NCBI RefSeq assembly: GCF_019492185.1
Contig: NZ_JAICCF010000001.1
Location: forward strand, 1,736,001-1,800,000
Source: Chitinophaga rhizophila
GTDB taxonomy: Bacteria; Bacteroidota; Bacteroidia; Chitinophagales; Chitinophagaceae
Length of the DNA stretch: 64,000 bases
Reading direction: 5' to 3'
Shown: positions 19,112-28,148 of the stretch, piece by piece
Numbering within the stretch: the stretch's first letter is position 1
Layout: each line of letters starts with the position of its first letter
Made by a program: the position numbers and the translations under genes
The notes under the pieces: model-generated
What the model was told of the DNA's origin: nothing
The model's input: the letters and a program-made list of their open reading frames with translations, nothing else
The model's database searches: none

Positions 19112-19153
19112 TTAGGCATCAGGAATGAAGAATCGCTGTTCTTCATTCCTGAT
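19112..19153. repeat. Perfect 15-bp hairpin between co-directional genes
   Basis: Arms at 19118-19132 and 19139-19153 are perfectly complementary with loop TCGCTG. It lies in the 86-base gap between the DUF2520 and KdsC-like genes and has no T-run. Its left flank (TTAGGCATCAGGAATGAAGA) is close to the sequence at 56721 between ilvC and ilvA, so it may belong to a dispersed intercistronic repeat family. Confidence 0.7.
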
Positions 19154-19187
19154 TGCTCAAAAGTACTATAGTTTTTGCTGTCTGCCC

Positions 19188-19955
19188 TTATCGGCTTTTG
19201 TGAAAGTCATAGATACTGTCTGACATTACCTGGTAGATGAGCTTCAGGTATTCGTCATCCGCCACTAATTCACGGTGACGGGACATGGTTATTTCATCTT
19301 TGCGAACCGCCGGACCTGTCTGTACTGACTCCGGTGGGAATTTTTCCAGGCGGTCAAAAGTCTCCTTAATAATAGGTTGCAGCAAAGTAAAATCAAGACC
19401 GGCGCTTTCGCAATACTGTTTTGCCCGGGCCATGAGGTGATTAGTAAAGTTATTACACAGCACTGCAGCCAGGTGTAGCTGTAGGCGTTGCTGGGAGTTA
19501 ACCTCTCTGATATCAGGGCTTACGCTCTGGGCAACCGACCGCAGTCTGCGCATCACTTCTTCATTAGATCCTTCCAGCAATAAAGGGATGGGTGGGAAGT
19601 TCTTCACTTCTTTACGGAGAGATTGTAATGGGTACATTACACCGGTATTAATCGAAATCTTTTTGATAGCATCCAACGGTACAGCGCCCGCAGTATGCAC
19701 AACAAAACGTTTACCCAGTCTTAACTCGTCATTCAATTCCGGCAGGGCAGCGTCGCTGACAGCCATCAGGTAAACATCGGCCTCCATGTTAATATCAAGG
19801 AGATCATTGGTACCTGTGGAATGTAATGCTTCCGCCAGTTCTACAGCATGTTCCTTACTACGGCTGATCACCTGTAAGATCTGGTGACCATGTAGTTTCA
19901 ATAAATGACCAAAACAATGCGCCACATTTCCTGCGCCAATAATTACTATATCCAT
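19188..19955 (-). CDS. Rossmann-like and DUF2520 domain protein
   Basis: 255 residues. N-terminal Rossmann fold with the dinucleotide motif GAGNVAHCFG (residues 7-16); the C-terminal half (HLAAVLCNNFTNHLMARAKQYCESAGLDFTLLQPIIKET) is the helical DUF2520 domain, the arrangement seen in pyrroline-carboxylate reductase and 6-phosphogluconate dehydrogenase-like enzymes. It is probably an NAD(P)-dependent oxidoreductase of unknown substrate. First gene of the cluster with the KdsC-like, UbiA and maf genes. Confidence 0.88.
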   Translation of the reverse strand: MDIVIIGAGNVAHCFGHLLKLHGHQILQVISRSKEHAVELAEALHSTGTNDLLDINMEADVYLMAVSDAALPELNDELRLGKRFVVHTAGAVPLDAIKKISINTGVMYPLQSLRKEVKNFPPIPLLLEGSNEEVMRRLRSVAQSVSPDIREVNSQQRLQLHLAAVLCNNFTNHLMARAKQYCESAGLDFTLLQPIIKETFDRLEKFPPESVQTGPAVRKDEITMSRHRELVADDEYLKLIYQVMSDSIYDFHKSR

Positions 19956-20261
19956 TCGGTGTAAGGTTAAATAATATATTATGGTGTACCGGTTACATTA
20001 ACAGCAATGCGGAGGTATCGCACTCATATCTTTATATGGCAAGGCTACGCCCCTTTTAGCTACGCAGCTATCCAGCAATTTAACTATTAAACTGTTATTG
20101 ATTCATTTTTAATGATTTTATCAAAAATATTACATTTATCTTCAATGCATTAAAAGAGTCTTATTTTTTATTCTCAAGCTACTTTTATATACTTGCAAAA
20201 TTCGTATTTGTATTTTTTATACGAAATTTTACGTATCTAGTAGCTCATAAAGACGGCATTC
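19956..20261. other. Divergent intergenic region before topA
   Basis: 306 bases, very AT-rich from 20090 onward, with no coding sequence. A 7-bp inverted repeat TTCGTAT / ATACGAA (20201-20207 with 20219-20225) lies 37 bases before the topA start and could be a binding site or part of its promoter. TATACTTG at 20187-20194 is a one-mismatch -7 box. Confidence 0.4.
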
Positions 20262-22616
20262 ATGGCAAAAAATCTAGTAATAGTTGAGTCTCCGGCGAAA
20301 GCCAAGACAATAGAAAAGATACTGGGCAAGGACTTCGAAGTGAAATCCTGCTTCGGTCACATTCGTGATCTGGAGAAGGATGATATGGGTATCGACATCG
20401 CCAACAACTTTAAACCGAAGTATACTATACCTGAGGATAAAGAGAAGATTGTTAAAGAATTAAAGAAACTTGCAAAAGACACTGACGAAGTTTGGTTAGC
20501 GACGGATGAGGACCGTGAAGGGGAAGCCATATCATGGCATTTGTGTGAAGTATTAGGTCTTGATCCTGATGTCACCAAACGTATTGTATTCCACGAAATC
20601 ACTAAGCCTGCCATAGAAAGAGCCGTACAACAACCCCGCCTATTAGATATGAACCTGGTCAATGCCCAGCAGGCCAGACGTATTCTTGACAGAATTGTTG
20701 GTTTTGAATTATCGCCGGTGCTCTGGCGTAAGATGAGCATGCGTAATTCATTATCCGCCGGCCGTGTGCAATCTGTTGCCGTAAGACTTATCGTTGAGCG
20801 TGAACGTGAAATCAATACATTTAATGCTGTCAGCAGTTTTAAAGTAGAAGCTTTCTTTACTGCTAAAGATCTTCAGGGCAAGAATATTACTTTTAAGGCT
20901 GAAGGACCGACTCGTTTCAAAACGGCTGAAGATGCGGAAAAATTCCTGCAACAGTGCGTTGGTGCTGCTTATGCTGTGAAAGACATCCAGGTAAAGCCAG
21001 GTAAAAAATCACCTGCGGCTCCCTTTACTACATCTACGCTTCAGCAGGAAGCCAGCCGTAAACTGGGTTATAGCGTTTCCAAAACAATGCTGCTTGCTCA
21101 GAAACTGTACGAAAGCGGTAAGATCACATATATGCGTACTGACTCCGTAAACCTGTCTGATACAGCGCTTGCGGACATCCAGAACGCGATTACCACAAAC
21201 TACGGCCAGAAATATCATCAGCACCGTAAGTTTAAAAACAAGAACGAATCAGCACAGGAAGCGCACGAAGCCATCCGTCCTACCTACATGGAAAATGCAA
21301 CTGTCGATGACAGTGACAGCAAAAAGCTGTATGAGCTGATCTGGAAACGTACCATCGCCAGCCAGATGAGTGATGCAGAACTGGAAAAGACGATCGCTAA
21401 AATAGATATCTCCACTAATCACGAAGAGCTGACTGCCAGTGGTGAAGTGTTGAAATTTGACGGCTTCCTGAAAGTATATATGGAAGGTAAAGATGATGAA
21501 GATGAAGGTGATGAAGAAGATTCAGATGGCTCTTTACCACCCCTGGCTGTTAAACAGGTCCTTGACCTGAAAGAAATGAAGGCAACAGAACGCTATACCC
21601 GCCCTGCTCCCCGTTATACGGAAGCAAGTCTGGTTAAGAAACTGGAAGAACTGGGCATTGGCCGTCCCTCTACTTACGCTCCTACCATCACCACCGTTCA
21701 GAAACGTGGTTATGTAGAGAAACGTGATAAAGAAGGTGTGAAAAGAGACTTCCGGATACTAAGCCTGAAAGCTGATAAAATTTCTAAAGTAACTGAAACC
21801 GAAAATACCGGTGCCGAAAAATCCAAACTGTTTCCGACAGATCTGGGTATGATCGTAACCGATTTCCTGAACCAGTACTTCAGCTCAGTAATGGACTACG
21901 GCTTCACCGCCAAAATCGAAGGCGAGTTTGACGAAGTAGCCCACGGTAAGAAGATCTGGAACAAAATGCTGAACGACTTCTATACGCCTTTCCATAAAGA
22001 TGTGGAAAACACACTTGAAAATGCGGAAAGAGTTAAAGGTGAACGTCTCCTGGGAACTGATGCCGAATCCGGTAAACCAATCGTAGCCCGCATGGGCCGC
22101 TATGGTCCTATGATCCAGATCGGTAAAGCAGAAGATGAAGAGAAACCGAAGTTCGCTAAAATGAAGTCTACTCAAAGTATCGAAACCATTACTTTGGATG
22201 AAGCAATGGAATTGTTCAGACTTCCCCGTAACCTCGGACAGTTTGAAGATCAGGATGTACTGGTGAACATAGGACGATTTGGCCCTTACGCAGCACATGA
22301 TAAAAAGTTCTATTCTCTTAAAAAAGAAATGGACCCATACACAGTAGAGTTAGATGAAATAGCCCCGCTGATTGTGGAAAAAAGAGCTGCTAAAGACGAA
22401 CGTACTATAAAAATCTTTGAAAAAGAGAAGATCCAGATACTGAAAGGCCCATACGGACCGTATATAAAACAAGGACTCAGGAACTATAAGATACCGAAAG
22501 AAAAAATTGACACCGCCGCTGATATAACGCTGGAAGAAGCCAAAGCTATCATTGAAGATGTGAAGGCCAATCCTCCAAAGAAAAAAGCGCCTCCAAGAAA
22601 GAAAAAGGCGGAATAA
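20262..22616 (+). CDS. topA: DNA topoisomerase I (type IA)
   Basis: 784 residues. Relaxes negative supercoils by cutting one strand. The TOPRIM domain is at the N-terminus (LVIVESPAKAKTIEKILG; acidic triad in ATDEDREGEAISWH). The catalytic tyrosine is Y290 in KITYMRTDS. The C-terminus carries three TopA repeat units of the FGPY/GRYGPM type (around residues 610, 670 and 735) rather than Cys4 zinc fingers, and ends in a very basic Lys/Pro tail. This short form is usual in Bacteroidota. A transglutaminase-like gene follows after 23 bases. Confidence 0.97.
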   Translation: MAKNLVIVESPAKAKTIEKILGKDFEVKSCFGHIRDLEKDDMGIDIANNFKPKYTIPEDKEKIVKELKKLAKDTDEVWLATDEDREGEAISWHLCEVLGLDPDVTKRIVFHEITKPAIERAVQQPRLLDMNLVNAQQARRILDRIVGFELSPVLWRKMSMRNSLSAGRVQSVAVRLIVEREREINTFNAVSSFKVEAFFTAKDLQGKNITFKAEGPTRFKTAEDAEKFLQQCVGAAYAVKDIQVKPGKKSPAAPFTTSTLQQEASRKLGYSVSKTMLLAQKLYESGKITYMRTDSVNLSDTALADIQNAITTNYGQKYHQHRKFKNKNESAQEAHEAIRPTYMENATVDDSDSKKLYELIWKRTIASQMSDAELEKTIAKIDISTNHEELTASGEVLKFDGFLKVYMEGKDDEDEGDEEDSDGSLPPLAVKQVLDLKEMKATERYTRPAPRYTEASLVKKLEELGIGRPSTYAPTITTVQKRGYVEKRDKEGVKRDFRILSLKADKISKVTETENTGAEKSKLFPTDLGMIVTDFLNQYFSSVMDYGFTAKIEGEFDEVAHGKKIWNKMLNDFYTPFHKDVENTLENAERVKGERLLGTDAESGKPIVARMGRYGPMIQIGKAEDEEKPKFAKMKSTQSIETITLDEAMELFRLPRNLGQFEDQDVLVNIGRFGPYAAHDKKFYSLKKEMDPYTVELDEIAPLIVEKRAAKDERTIKIFEKEKIQILKGPYGPYIKQGLRNYKIPKEKIDTAADITLEEAKAIIEDVKANPPKKKAPPRKKKAE

Positions 22617-22639
22617 GTGGACATCTGTATATTCATTCT

Positions 22640-23527
22640 ATGCACGAGACCAAGGAAATAAATGCTTTGTTCCATCTTCTGGATGACCCCGATCAGGAGG
22701 TGTATGATACTGTTGCCAGCAAAATTCTGTTGTTCGGAAAAGAGATCATCCCTAACCTGGAAAATCTGTGGGAAAACACCGTAGATGAATCCATCCAGGA
22801 AAGGATAGAACAGCTTATCCACCGGGTGCATTATAATGACTTACAGGTAGCGTTGCTGGACTGGAGTCAGTCAGATATGCCTGACCTGCTGCAGGGTGCC
22901 ATACTGGTAGCCCGTTATCAGTTCCCTGATATGCAACCAACGCAGGTGATCACAGAAATCGAAAGGATTAAAAGGAATATCTGGCTGGAACTGAACAACT
23001 ATCTGACGCCGCTGGAACAGATCAATGTACTTAACAGCATGATCTATAACTACTTCGGTCTGAAAGGCGAAGAAGTAGCTTATGTGCGAAAGAACCAGTT
23101 TTTCATTAACCAGGTAATCGAATCACGCAAAGGCAATCCGCTGACCAACGGCATTGTGTACCAAAGCCTTTGCGCTATGCTTGACCTGCCGGTATATGCA
23201 GTGAACATTCCCCGCCAGTTCATACTAGGCTATTTCGATTCGTTTTACGACTTTACCGAAGTACCCAGACCAGATGATACCCGTATCCTGTTCTTCATTG
23301 ATCCCATTCAGGGCCAGATCTATTCCCACCAGGATGTAGAGGGCTACCTGAAAAGGATGTCCATACCGGTAACGCCTTACTTTTTTCAGCCGCAGTCCAA
23401 CAAACGGGTTATCCAGTTCCTGCTGGAAGAACTGGTTAAATGCTTTCAGGATGAAAAAGATGCATTCAGGAGAGATGAGTTAAGGACACTGGCAAAACTA
23501 CTGGGTGAAAAGAACAGGGACCTCTGA
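22640..23527 (+). CDS. Transglutaminase-like (SirB1-type) protein
   Basis: 295 residues. The N-terminal third is HEAT-like helices (residues 1-90), followed by a segment like the transglutaminase-like family 2 (LTPLEQINVLNSMIYNYFGLKG, RKGNPLTNGIVYQSLCAMLDLPVYAVNIPRQFIL). The catalytic Cys of true transglutaminases is not convincing: the position near GIVYQSLC has Cys but a different spacing, so enzymatic activity is doubtful. It shares a likely transcript with topA. Role unknown. Confidence 0.75.
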   Translation: MHETKEINALFHLLDDPDQEVYDTVASKILLFGKEIIPNLENLWENTVDESIQERIEQLIHRVHYNDLQVALLDWSQSDMPDLLQGAILVARYQFPDMQPTQVITEIERIKRNIWLELNNYLTPLEQINVLNSMIYNYFGLKGEEVAYVRKNQFFINQVIESRKGNPLTNGIVYQSLCAMLDLPVYAVNIPRQFILGYFDSFYDFTEVPRPDDTRILFFIDPIQGQIYSHQDVEGYLKRMSIPVTPYFFQPQSNKRVIQFLLEELVKCFQDEKDAFRRDELRTLAKLLGEKNRDL

Positions 23528-23585
23528 TCAGCCTAACCGGCCATCCGCAAAGTTCAGACAGTAAGATCTCGCTTATATACAAAAT

Positions 23586-23618
23586 AAAAGACGGCTCATT
23601 TATCACGAGCCGTCTTTT
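23586..23618. terminator. Bidirectional terminator between topA unit and prc
   Basis: A perfect 12-bp stem (23586-23597 with 23607-23618), loop of nine bases, with A4 and T4 forming the ends of the stem, so it works for both convergent transcripts. Confidence 0.85.
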
Positions 23619-23639
23619 ATTTTATAACGAAGTGTATGA

Positions 23640-25772
23640 TTACTTGTTAGCCGGTTTACCCTGCAGTTTAGGATAAGACAGGGTGATCAGGTCATTCATC
23701 ACGTTTACTGCTTCATCCAGATAGATATCTTTCTGTCTGAATTTTAACCAGTCTTTATTACGCGCTAATTTAGAAGAATCGCTCGCCAGTTTGTCAAGAT
23801 CTACTTTCAGACTTACGATATTCAGTTCTTTCACTTTTTCATTAACTGCATCATAACGTTTCAGGGCGTTAGTGTTAGACTTCTGCTCTGCTTTGAATGT
23901 CTGCATGTTAAGTGAATAAGTTTCCTGACTTTCCATTTTCTTCAGTGTGCTGATATTGTCATTCATCATTTTGAATGCCTCGCTGGCAGCTACACGTTTT
24001 TCGCTGCTTTTCTTCAGCGCCTCCACCGGTACCGGATCAATCCAGGTAGCGTAAGAAGCCTTCGGAATTTCATCCCATGCCAGTGCATCGTCATCTTTAC
24101 GCTCTGATACTTCATAATATGGATCAGGCAGCAGGATATCGGATGTTACACCTTTGAGCTGTGTAGAACCACCATTTGCACGGTAGAACTTCTGTTGGGT
24201 CAGTTTAATTGCTCCAAGAGCGCCCAGTTCTTTATTGGAATAGAAATCATCCAGGTTCAGCATACGCTGTACAGTACCTTTACCAAAGGTATTGCTACCG
24301 ATGATTACCGCACGTTTGTAGTCCTGCATTGCAGCAGCCATGATCTCGGATGCAGATGCACTGTATTCATTAACCATGATAGCCAGCGGACCGCCATACT
24401 GTACGCTCTTATCACGATCGCGCAGCACCATCGGATCTCCGCTACGGGATTTTACCTGTACAATAGGGCCTTCTGGAATAAACAGTCCGGCCATCTGTAC
24501 AACATCCTGCAGGGAACCACCACCATTGAAACGAAGGTCAAGGATAATACCCTCTACATTCTCAGCTTTCAGCTTAGTGATTTCTTTGGCGACATCTTCT
24601 GCACAACGTGCGCCGTTTCTGTCGTTGAAATCTGCATAAAACTCAGGCAGATAGATATAACCCAATTTATGCTGGCCATTAATAATGGCCGACTTAGCGA
24701 AGGTATCGTCCAGCACTACTTCATCACGTACAATGTCAACTACTTTCTGGGTACCATCCACACTCTTCACTGTCAGTTTTACGATGGTACCTTTACTACC
24801 GCGGATCAATTTTACCGCATCTTCAACAGCGTAACCGGTGATATCAACAGGTTCTTTGTCTGCCTGTCCTACTTTCTGAATAACATCGTTTGCTTTCAGA
24901 CGGCCGTCTTTCCAGCTGGCGCTACCTGTCACAATACTGGTAATTTTTATTTTACCATCTTCTTCTTTCAGCTGAGCGCCGATACCGAAGAACTTACCAG
25001 CCATCTGCTCTTCAAAAGCCCTCTTTTCAGCAGGCGGGAAGAAGTCAGTGTGCGGGTCCATGGTAGTTGTGATCGCATTGATGAACAGGCTGAAACGTTC
25101 GTTATCATCCTGCTTGTTTTTCAGACGGTCAAAGTAACGGTCATATACAGATTTCACCTTTGTCCTTGCTTCTGCTTCAAGTTCAGCATCTGTCTTAGGC
25201 TTTTCGGTGGCTTTATCTTTCTGATCTTTTGCTTTATCGCGGCTTTCCTGCAGTTCAATGAATTTCTCCAGGGTACGGTACTTCAGCACTTTCCTCCAGG
25301 CATCTTTGCGCGCTGCCTGATCGGCAGGATAGTCGATCTTATCAGGATCAAGCGTTACCTTTTCTTCTTTGGTAAAGTCGAAAGGTTGTGCAAGTATTTC
25401 CGGATAGATAGCTGCAGCTTCAGTCACACGTTGCTTGATAATGCCATTTACAGCATTGAAACAATCGAGTGGCGCACCTTGTAATTCATCATCGATATGC
25501 GTAGCTACGTTCTGCAACCCCTGCACATCACTTTTCAGAAAAAACTTTTTCTCAGGATCCAGGCTCTTCAGGTATTTATCAAAAACTTCCCTTGAATAGG
25601 CATCGTTAATGGCCTTGGGCTGATAGTGTCCCTGGGTGAGTATTTGTCCAACCAGGCCCATGATCACTTCGTATCTGCCGGGAGGATCTTCTTTATGTAG
25701 TTTGCTGAATGCCAGCACTCCCATCGAGATGGTGAGCAAGGCAACCGGAATAATCACTTTCATTCTTCTCAT
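23640..25772 (-). CDS. prc: Tail-specific C-terminal processing protease (S41)
   Basis: 710 residues, the long Prc/Tsp form. An N-terminal signal sequence (VIIPVALLTISMGVLAF) exports it to the periplasm. A helical N-terminal domain with YxxxFDKYLKSLDPEKKFFLKSD is followed by a PDZ domain around residues 255-345 (GIGAQLKEEDGKIKITSIVTGSAS) and the S41 protease core. The Ser-Lys dyad is S473 in SASASEI and K498 in NTFGKGTVQ, 25 residues apart as in E. coli Prc. It trims or degrades periplasmic proteins by recognising nonpolar C-termini. Single gene. Confidence 0.94.
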   Translation of the reverse strand: MRRMKVIIPVALLTISMGVLAFSKLHKEDPPGRYEVIMGLVGQILTQGHYQPKAINDAYSREVFDKYLKSLDPEKKFFLKSDVQGLQNVATHIDDELQGAPLDCFNAVNGIIKQRVTEAAAIYPEILAQPFDFTKEEKVTLDPDKIDYPADQAARKDAWRKVLKYRTLEKFIELQESRDKAKDQKDKATEKPKTDAELEAEARTKVKSVYDRYFDRLKNKQDDNERFSLFINAITTTMDPHTDFFPPAEKRAFEEQMAGKFFGIGAQLKEEDGKIKITSIVTGSASWKDGRLKANDVIQKVGQADKEPVDITGYAVEDAVKLIRGSKGTIVKLTVKSVDGTQKVVDIVRDEVVLDDTFAKSAIINGQHKLGYIYLPEFYADFNDRNGARCAEDVAKEITKLKAENVEGIILDLRFNGGGSLQDVVQMAGLFIPEGPIVQVKSRSGDPMVLRDRDKSVQYGGPLAIMVNEYSASASEIMAAAMQDYKRAVIIGSNTFGKGTVQRMLNLDDFYSNKELGALGAIKLTQQKFYRANGGSTQLKGVTSDILLPDPYYEVSERKDDDALAWDEIPKASYATWIDPVPVEALKKSSEKRVAASEAFKMMNDNISTLKKMESQETYSLNMQTFKAEQKSNTNALKRYDAVNEKVKELNIVSLKVDLDKLASDSSKLARNKDWLKFRQKDIYLDEAVNVMNDLITLSYPKLQGKPANK

Positions 25773-26077
25773 AGAAATCCAAAATTGAGCGTCATCAAAT
25801 ATAACATAAAATCGCCCATCGAATCAGAAGGGTGAAATGCTTTTAACAAAAGATTGAGAAACAGTACAATACAGTGTGAGATGCAATTGGCTTACATTTA
25901 ACAGGTTGCACTTTACAATCCAACAAATGCCAAAACCAGACCAATTTCTAAGCGAATCGGGATCTTATAGATAAAAATACGCATCTTCTACCGATTTTAT
26001 CTAACCGTTTATCAGATTGGTATTCCGGCCAATGCATCAAATTATCTATTTTTGCCGCAGCTATTAAAAACTGCACA
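25773..26077. other. Divergent intergenic region between prc and the MFS gene
   Basis: 305 bases without a coding region. A TATTTTTG box (26047-26054), a match to the -7 form, lies 24 bases before the GTG start of the MFS gene; no TTTG is found at the right distance upstream. Nothing else structured is visible. Confidence 0.4.
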
Positions 26078-27334
26078 GTGGATACTCCGGCTACTACCAA
26101 AAATGACCCGTACGCTTCGTTACGCATCCCAGAATTTAACTACTACCTTGTTATCCGTTTTGCGCTGGTCTTCGCGCTGGCTATGCAATTCACCATTGTT
26201 GAGTGGAAGGTGAATGCATTGACACACGATCCGTTTGCGCTAGGTCTCATCGGCCTTGCAGAAGTGATACCAGCGGTGCTTGTAGCGCCTTTTGCCGGAC
26301 ATATTGTGGATAAGCGGGAAAAACGTGGATTGCTGTTATTGTGTGTAATTGCTTATATCCTGATAGGCGCAGGACTGTTCCTGCTTACCTGGGATGAAGC
26401 AGTAGCAGGCATTCCGCTGAAATGGGTGCTGAACATGGTCTATGGCCTGGTATTCATTGGTGGCATAGTCAGGGCGTTTCTCAGTCCGGCCAACTTCTCC
26501 CTTATGGCACTGATTGTACCGAGAACCCTGTATGCCAATGCCTCAACCTGGAGCAGCAGTTCCTGGCAGATAGGTGGTATGGCAGGTCCGGCATTGGGTG
26601 GCCTGTTTATCTATTTCCTGGGCATACACTGGTCTATGTTACTGGTAGTGGGCATTTTCCTTGCACCGCTCTACTGCCTGATCAGGATCAAGCCCAAGCC
26701 CATCCATTACAAAGCACAGGGAGAAAGTTTCCTGGATGGCCTTACCAAAGGGATGCGTTTTGTATGGAAGACTAAAGTGGTGTTAAATGCCATGGCGCTG
26801 GATATGTTTGCCGTATTATTTGGCGGAGCGGTATCCATGTTGCCGATCTTTGCAACTGATGTACTGCATGTTGGTTCACTGGAATTTGGCTTACTGCGGG
26901 CAGCTGTCGCAGTCGGCTCACTTACCACCATGTTTGTACTGGCCTACAAGCCGCTGGTACACCATCCCGGTCTTAAGCTGCTGGCGGCCGTATTTGGGTT
27001 CGGACTGTGTATCATTGTATTCGGATTGTCCACCAGTTTCATACTCTCCTTCTTTGCATTATTGATCAGCGGCATGCTGGATGGCATCAGCGTGATAATC
27101 CGCCAGACTATCCTGCAACTGAAAACACCGGATGATATGCGCGGACGCGTAGCTGCGGTAAGCTCTATGTTTGTTGGCTCATCCAACGAACTAGGCGCTT
27201 TTGAAAGCGGATTTATGGCGCGTGCCATCGGGTTGGTACCCTCTGTTGTATTTGGCGGATGTGTGACCCTTGGCGTGGTGATCACCACCTATATCATCTC
27301 ACCCGCCATGCGTAAGCTGGATCTGAAAGCCTGA
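26078..27334 (+). CDS. Major facilitator superfamily transporter
   Basis: 418 residues with 12 predicted membrane helices. The loop 2-3 signature GHIVDKREKRGLL is present near residue 74. The pattern resembles the DHA3/EntS group of drug or siderophore exporters (no additional domain). The start is GTG at 26078 because no ATG occurs before codon 36, which is already in helix 1. The substrate is unknown. Convergent with, and only four bases from, the cysteine-cluster gene that follows. Confidence 0.88.
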   Translation: MDTPATTKNDPYASLRIPEFNYYLVIRFALVFALAMQFTIVEWKVNALTHDPFALGLIGLAEVIPAVLVAPFAGHIVDKREKRGLLLLCVIAYILIGAGLFLLTWDEAVAGIPLKWVLNMVYGLVFIGGIVRAFLSPANFSLMALIVPRTLYANASTWSSSSWQIGGMAGPALGGLFIYFLGIHWSMLLVVGIFLAPLYCLIRIKPKPIHYKAQGESFLDGLTKGMRFVWKTKVVLNAMALDMFAVLFGGAVSMLPIFATDVLHVGSLEFGLLRAAVAVGSLTTMFVLAYKPLVHHPGLKLLAAVFGFGLCIIVFGLSTSFILSFFALLISGMLDGISVIIRQTILQLKTPDDMRGRVAAVSSMFVGSSNELGAFESGFMARAIGLVPSVVFGGCVTLGVVITTYIISPAMRKLDLKA

Positions 27335-27338
27335 CGGA

Positions 27339-27833
27339 CTATAGTTTGGTAACTTTCTTCAGTTTATCCAGTACATAGTATACGGCAGGACAGATGGTAC
27401 TGTTCAGATAGGTGATATTAGGCCTTTTGATAAAATCGAAGCTGTCTGTATAAGGATAATTCTCGCAATCTCCCGGGCGGGCATCGTAGATACTGCAATA
27501 GTTGTCAGCATCCAGGAAAGGACATGGACTGAATTTTACCACATAATCACCGTCGTCATCCATCCGCAGGTATTGGTCAATAAACGCAGACTCTTTCATA
27601 CCCAAGTATTTGGAGATGCGTTTGATATCGGGCATCTTGAAGCGCGGGCTGATTGTCTTGCAGCAATTGGCACATTTCAGGCAATCCACATGACTAAAAG
27701 CTTCATCGTGCATATCCGGCAGTAATTTTTCTACGCCTCTCCCTCTCTTTGTCTGTAATTTCTGCAGGAACTGTTTGTTAGTCTTCTGCTGCTCCTGGGC
27801 TTTCTGCTCCCAGTTTAAAAGTAAATCGTCCAT
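27339..27833 (-). CDS. YkgJ-family cysteine cluster protein
   Basis: 164 residues from the ATG at 27833. The Cys-rich metal-binding pattern is clear: CLKCANCCKTIS near residues 51-59, then CPFLDADNYCSIYDARPGDCENYPY. Members (Fe/Zn-chelating CxxCxxCC proteins) bind zinc or iron-sulfur and their role is unsettled. A longer frame begins with GTG at 27917, but that stretch holds a TATCTTTG promoter box immediately upstream of the ATG, so the shorter start is preferred. Confidence 0.88.
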   Translation of the reverse strand: MDDLLLNWEQKAQEQQKTNKQFLQKLQTKRGRGVEKLLPDMHDEAFSHVDCLKCANCCKTISPRFKMPDIKRISKYLGMKESAFIDQYLRMDDDGDYVVKFSPCPFLDADNYCSIYDARPGDCENYPYTDSFDFIKRPNITYLNSTICPAVYYVLDKLKKVTKL

Positions 27834-27840
27834 TTGACCG

Positions 27841-27848
27841 CAAAGATA
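27841..27848 (-). promoter_or_regulatory. -7 promoter element of the cysteine cluster gene
   Basis: TATCTTTG on the minus strand, a full TAnnTTTG match, ending eight bases before the ATG at 27833; no ideal TTTG was found upstream. The resulting message would be nearly leaderless. Confidence 0.5.
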
Positions 27849-28084
27849 AGGATTAACGGAAAGCTGAAAGTCAGCGTAATTTGCCTTTCCTGCAGGAATA
27901 AGTTCAGGCTGGTGCACCGATATAGTTAGTTTGGCTGGAAGTGATAATTCCCGGATCCCGGGTGCTTTTTATAACATTGAACCGGAAGTATCAAGGTGTA
28001 CAGTATTTTGGTTACACTTTCGTGACAATAAGATCACTTTCTTACCGACATTTATCACCGCATTTTCTCCAACGACCGCCCTGG

Positions 28085-28116
28085 TTTGGCCATTGCTAAA
28101 AAACAATATAGCTTTG
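28085..28116 (+). promoter_or_regulatory. Promoter of gcvP
   Basis: TTTG at 28085-28088, 20 bases, then TAGCTTTG at 28109-28116: a perfect match to the phylum's promoter. Its position fixes the gcvP start at 28149 rather than any upstream codon. Confidence 0.85.
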
Positions 28117-28148
28117 CACATTCTTTTCAAACATACCTGCTTTACATC

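Noticed and set aside
24195..25484. A 429-codon open frame on the plus strand opposite prc
   Set aside because: It is fully antisense to a conserved protease gene, has Cys/Phe/His-rich low-sense composition, and no domain character.
28086..28148. An upstream in-frame extension of gcvP by 21 codons
   Set aside because: The extension lies across the -33 and -7 elements of the promoter, so it cannot be transcribed from it; the conserved N-terminus begins at 28149.
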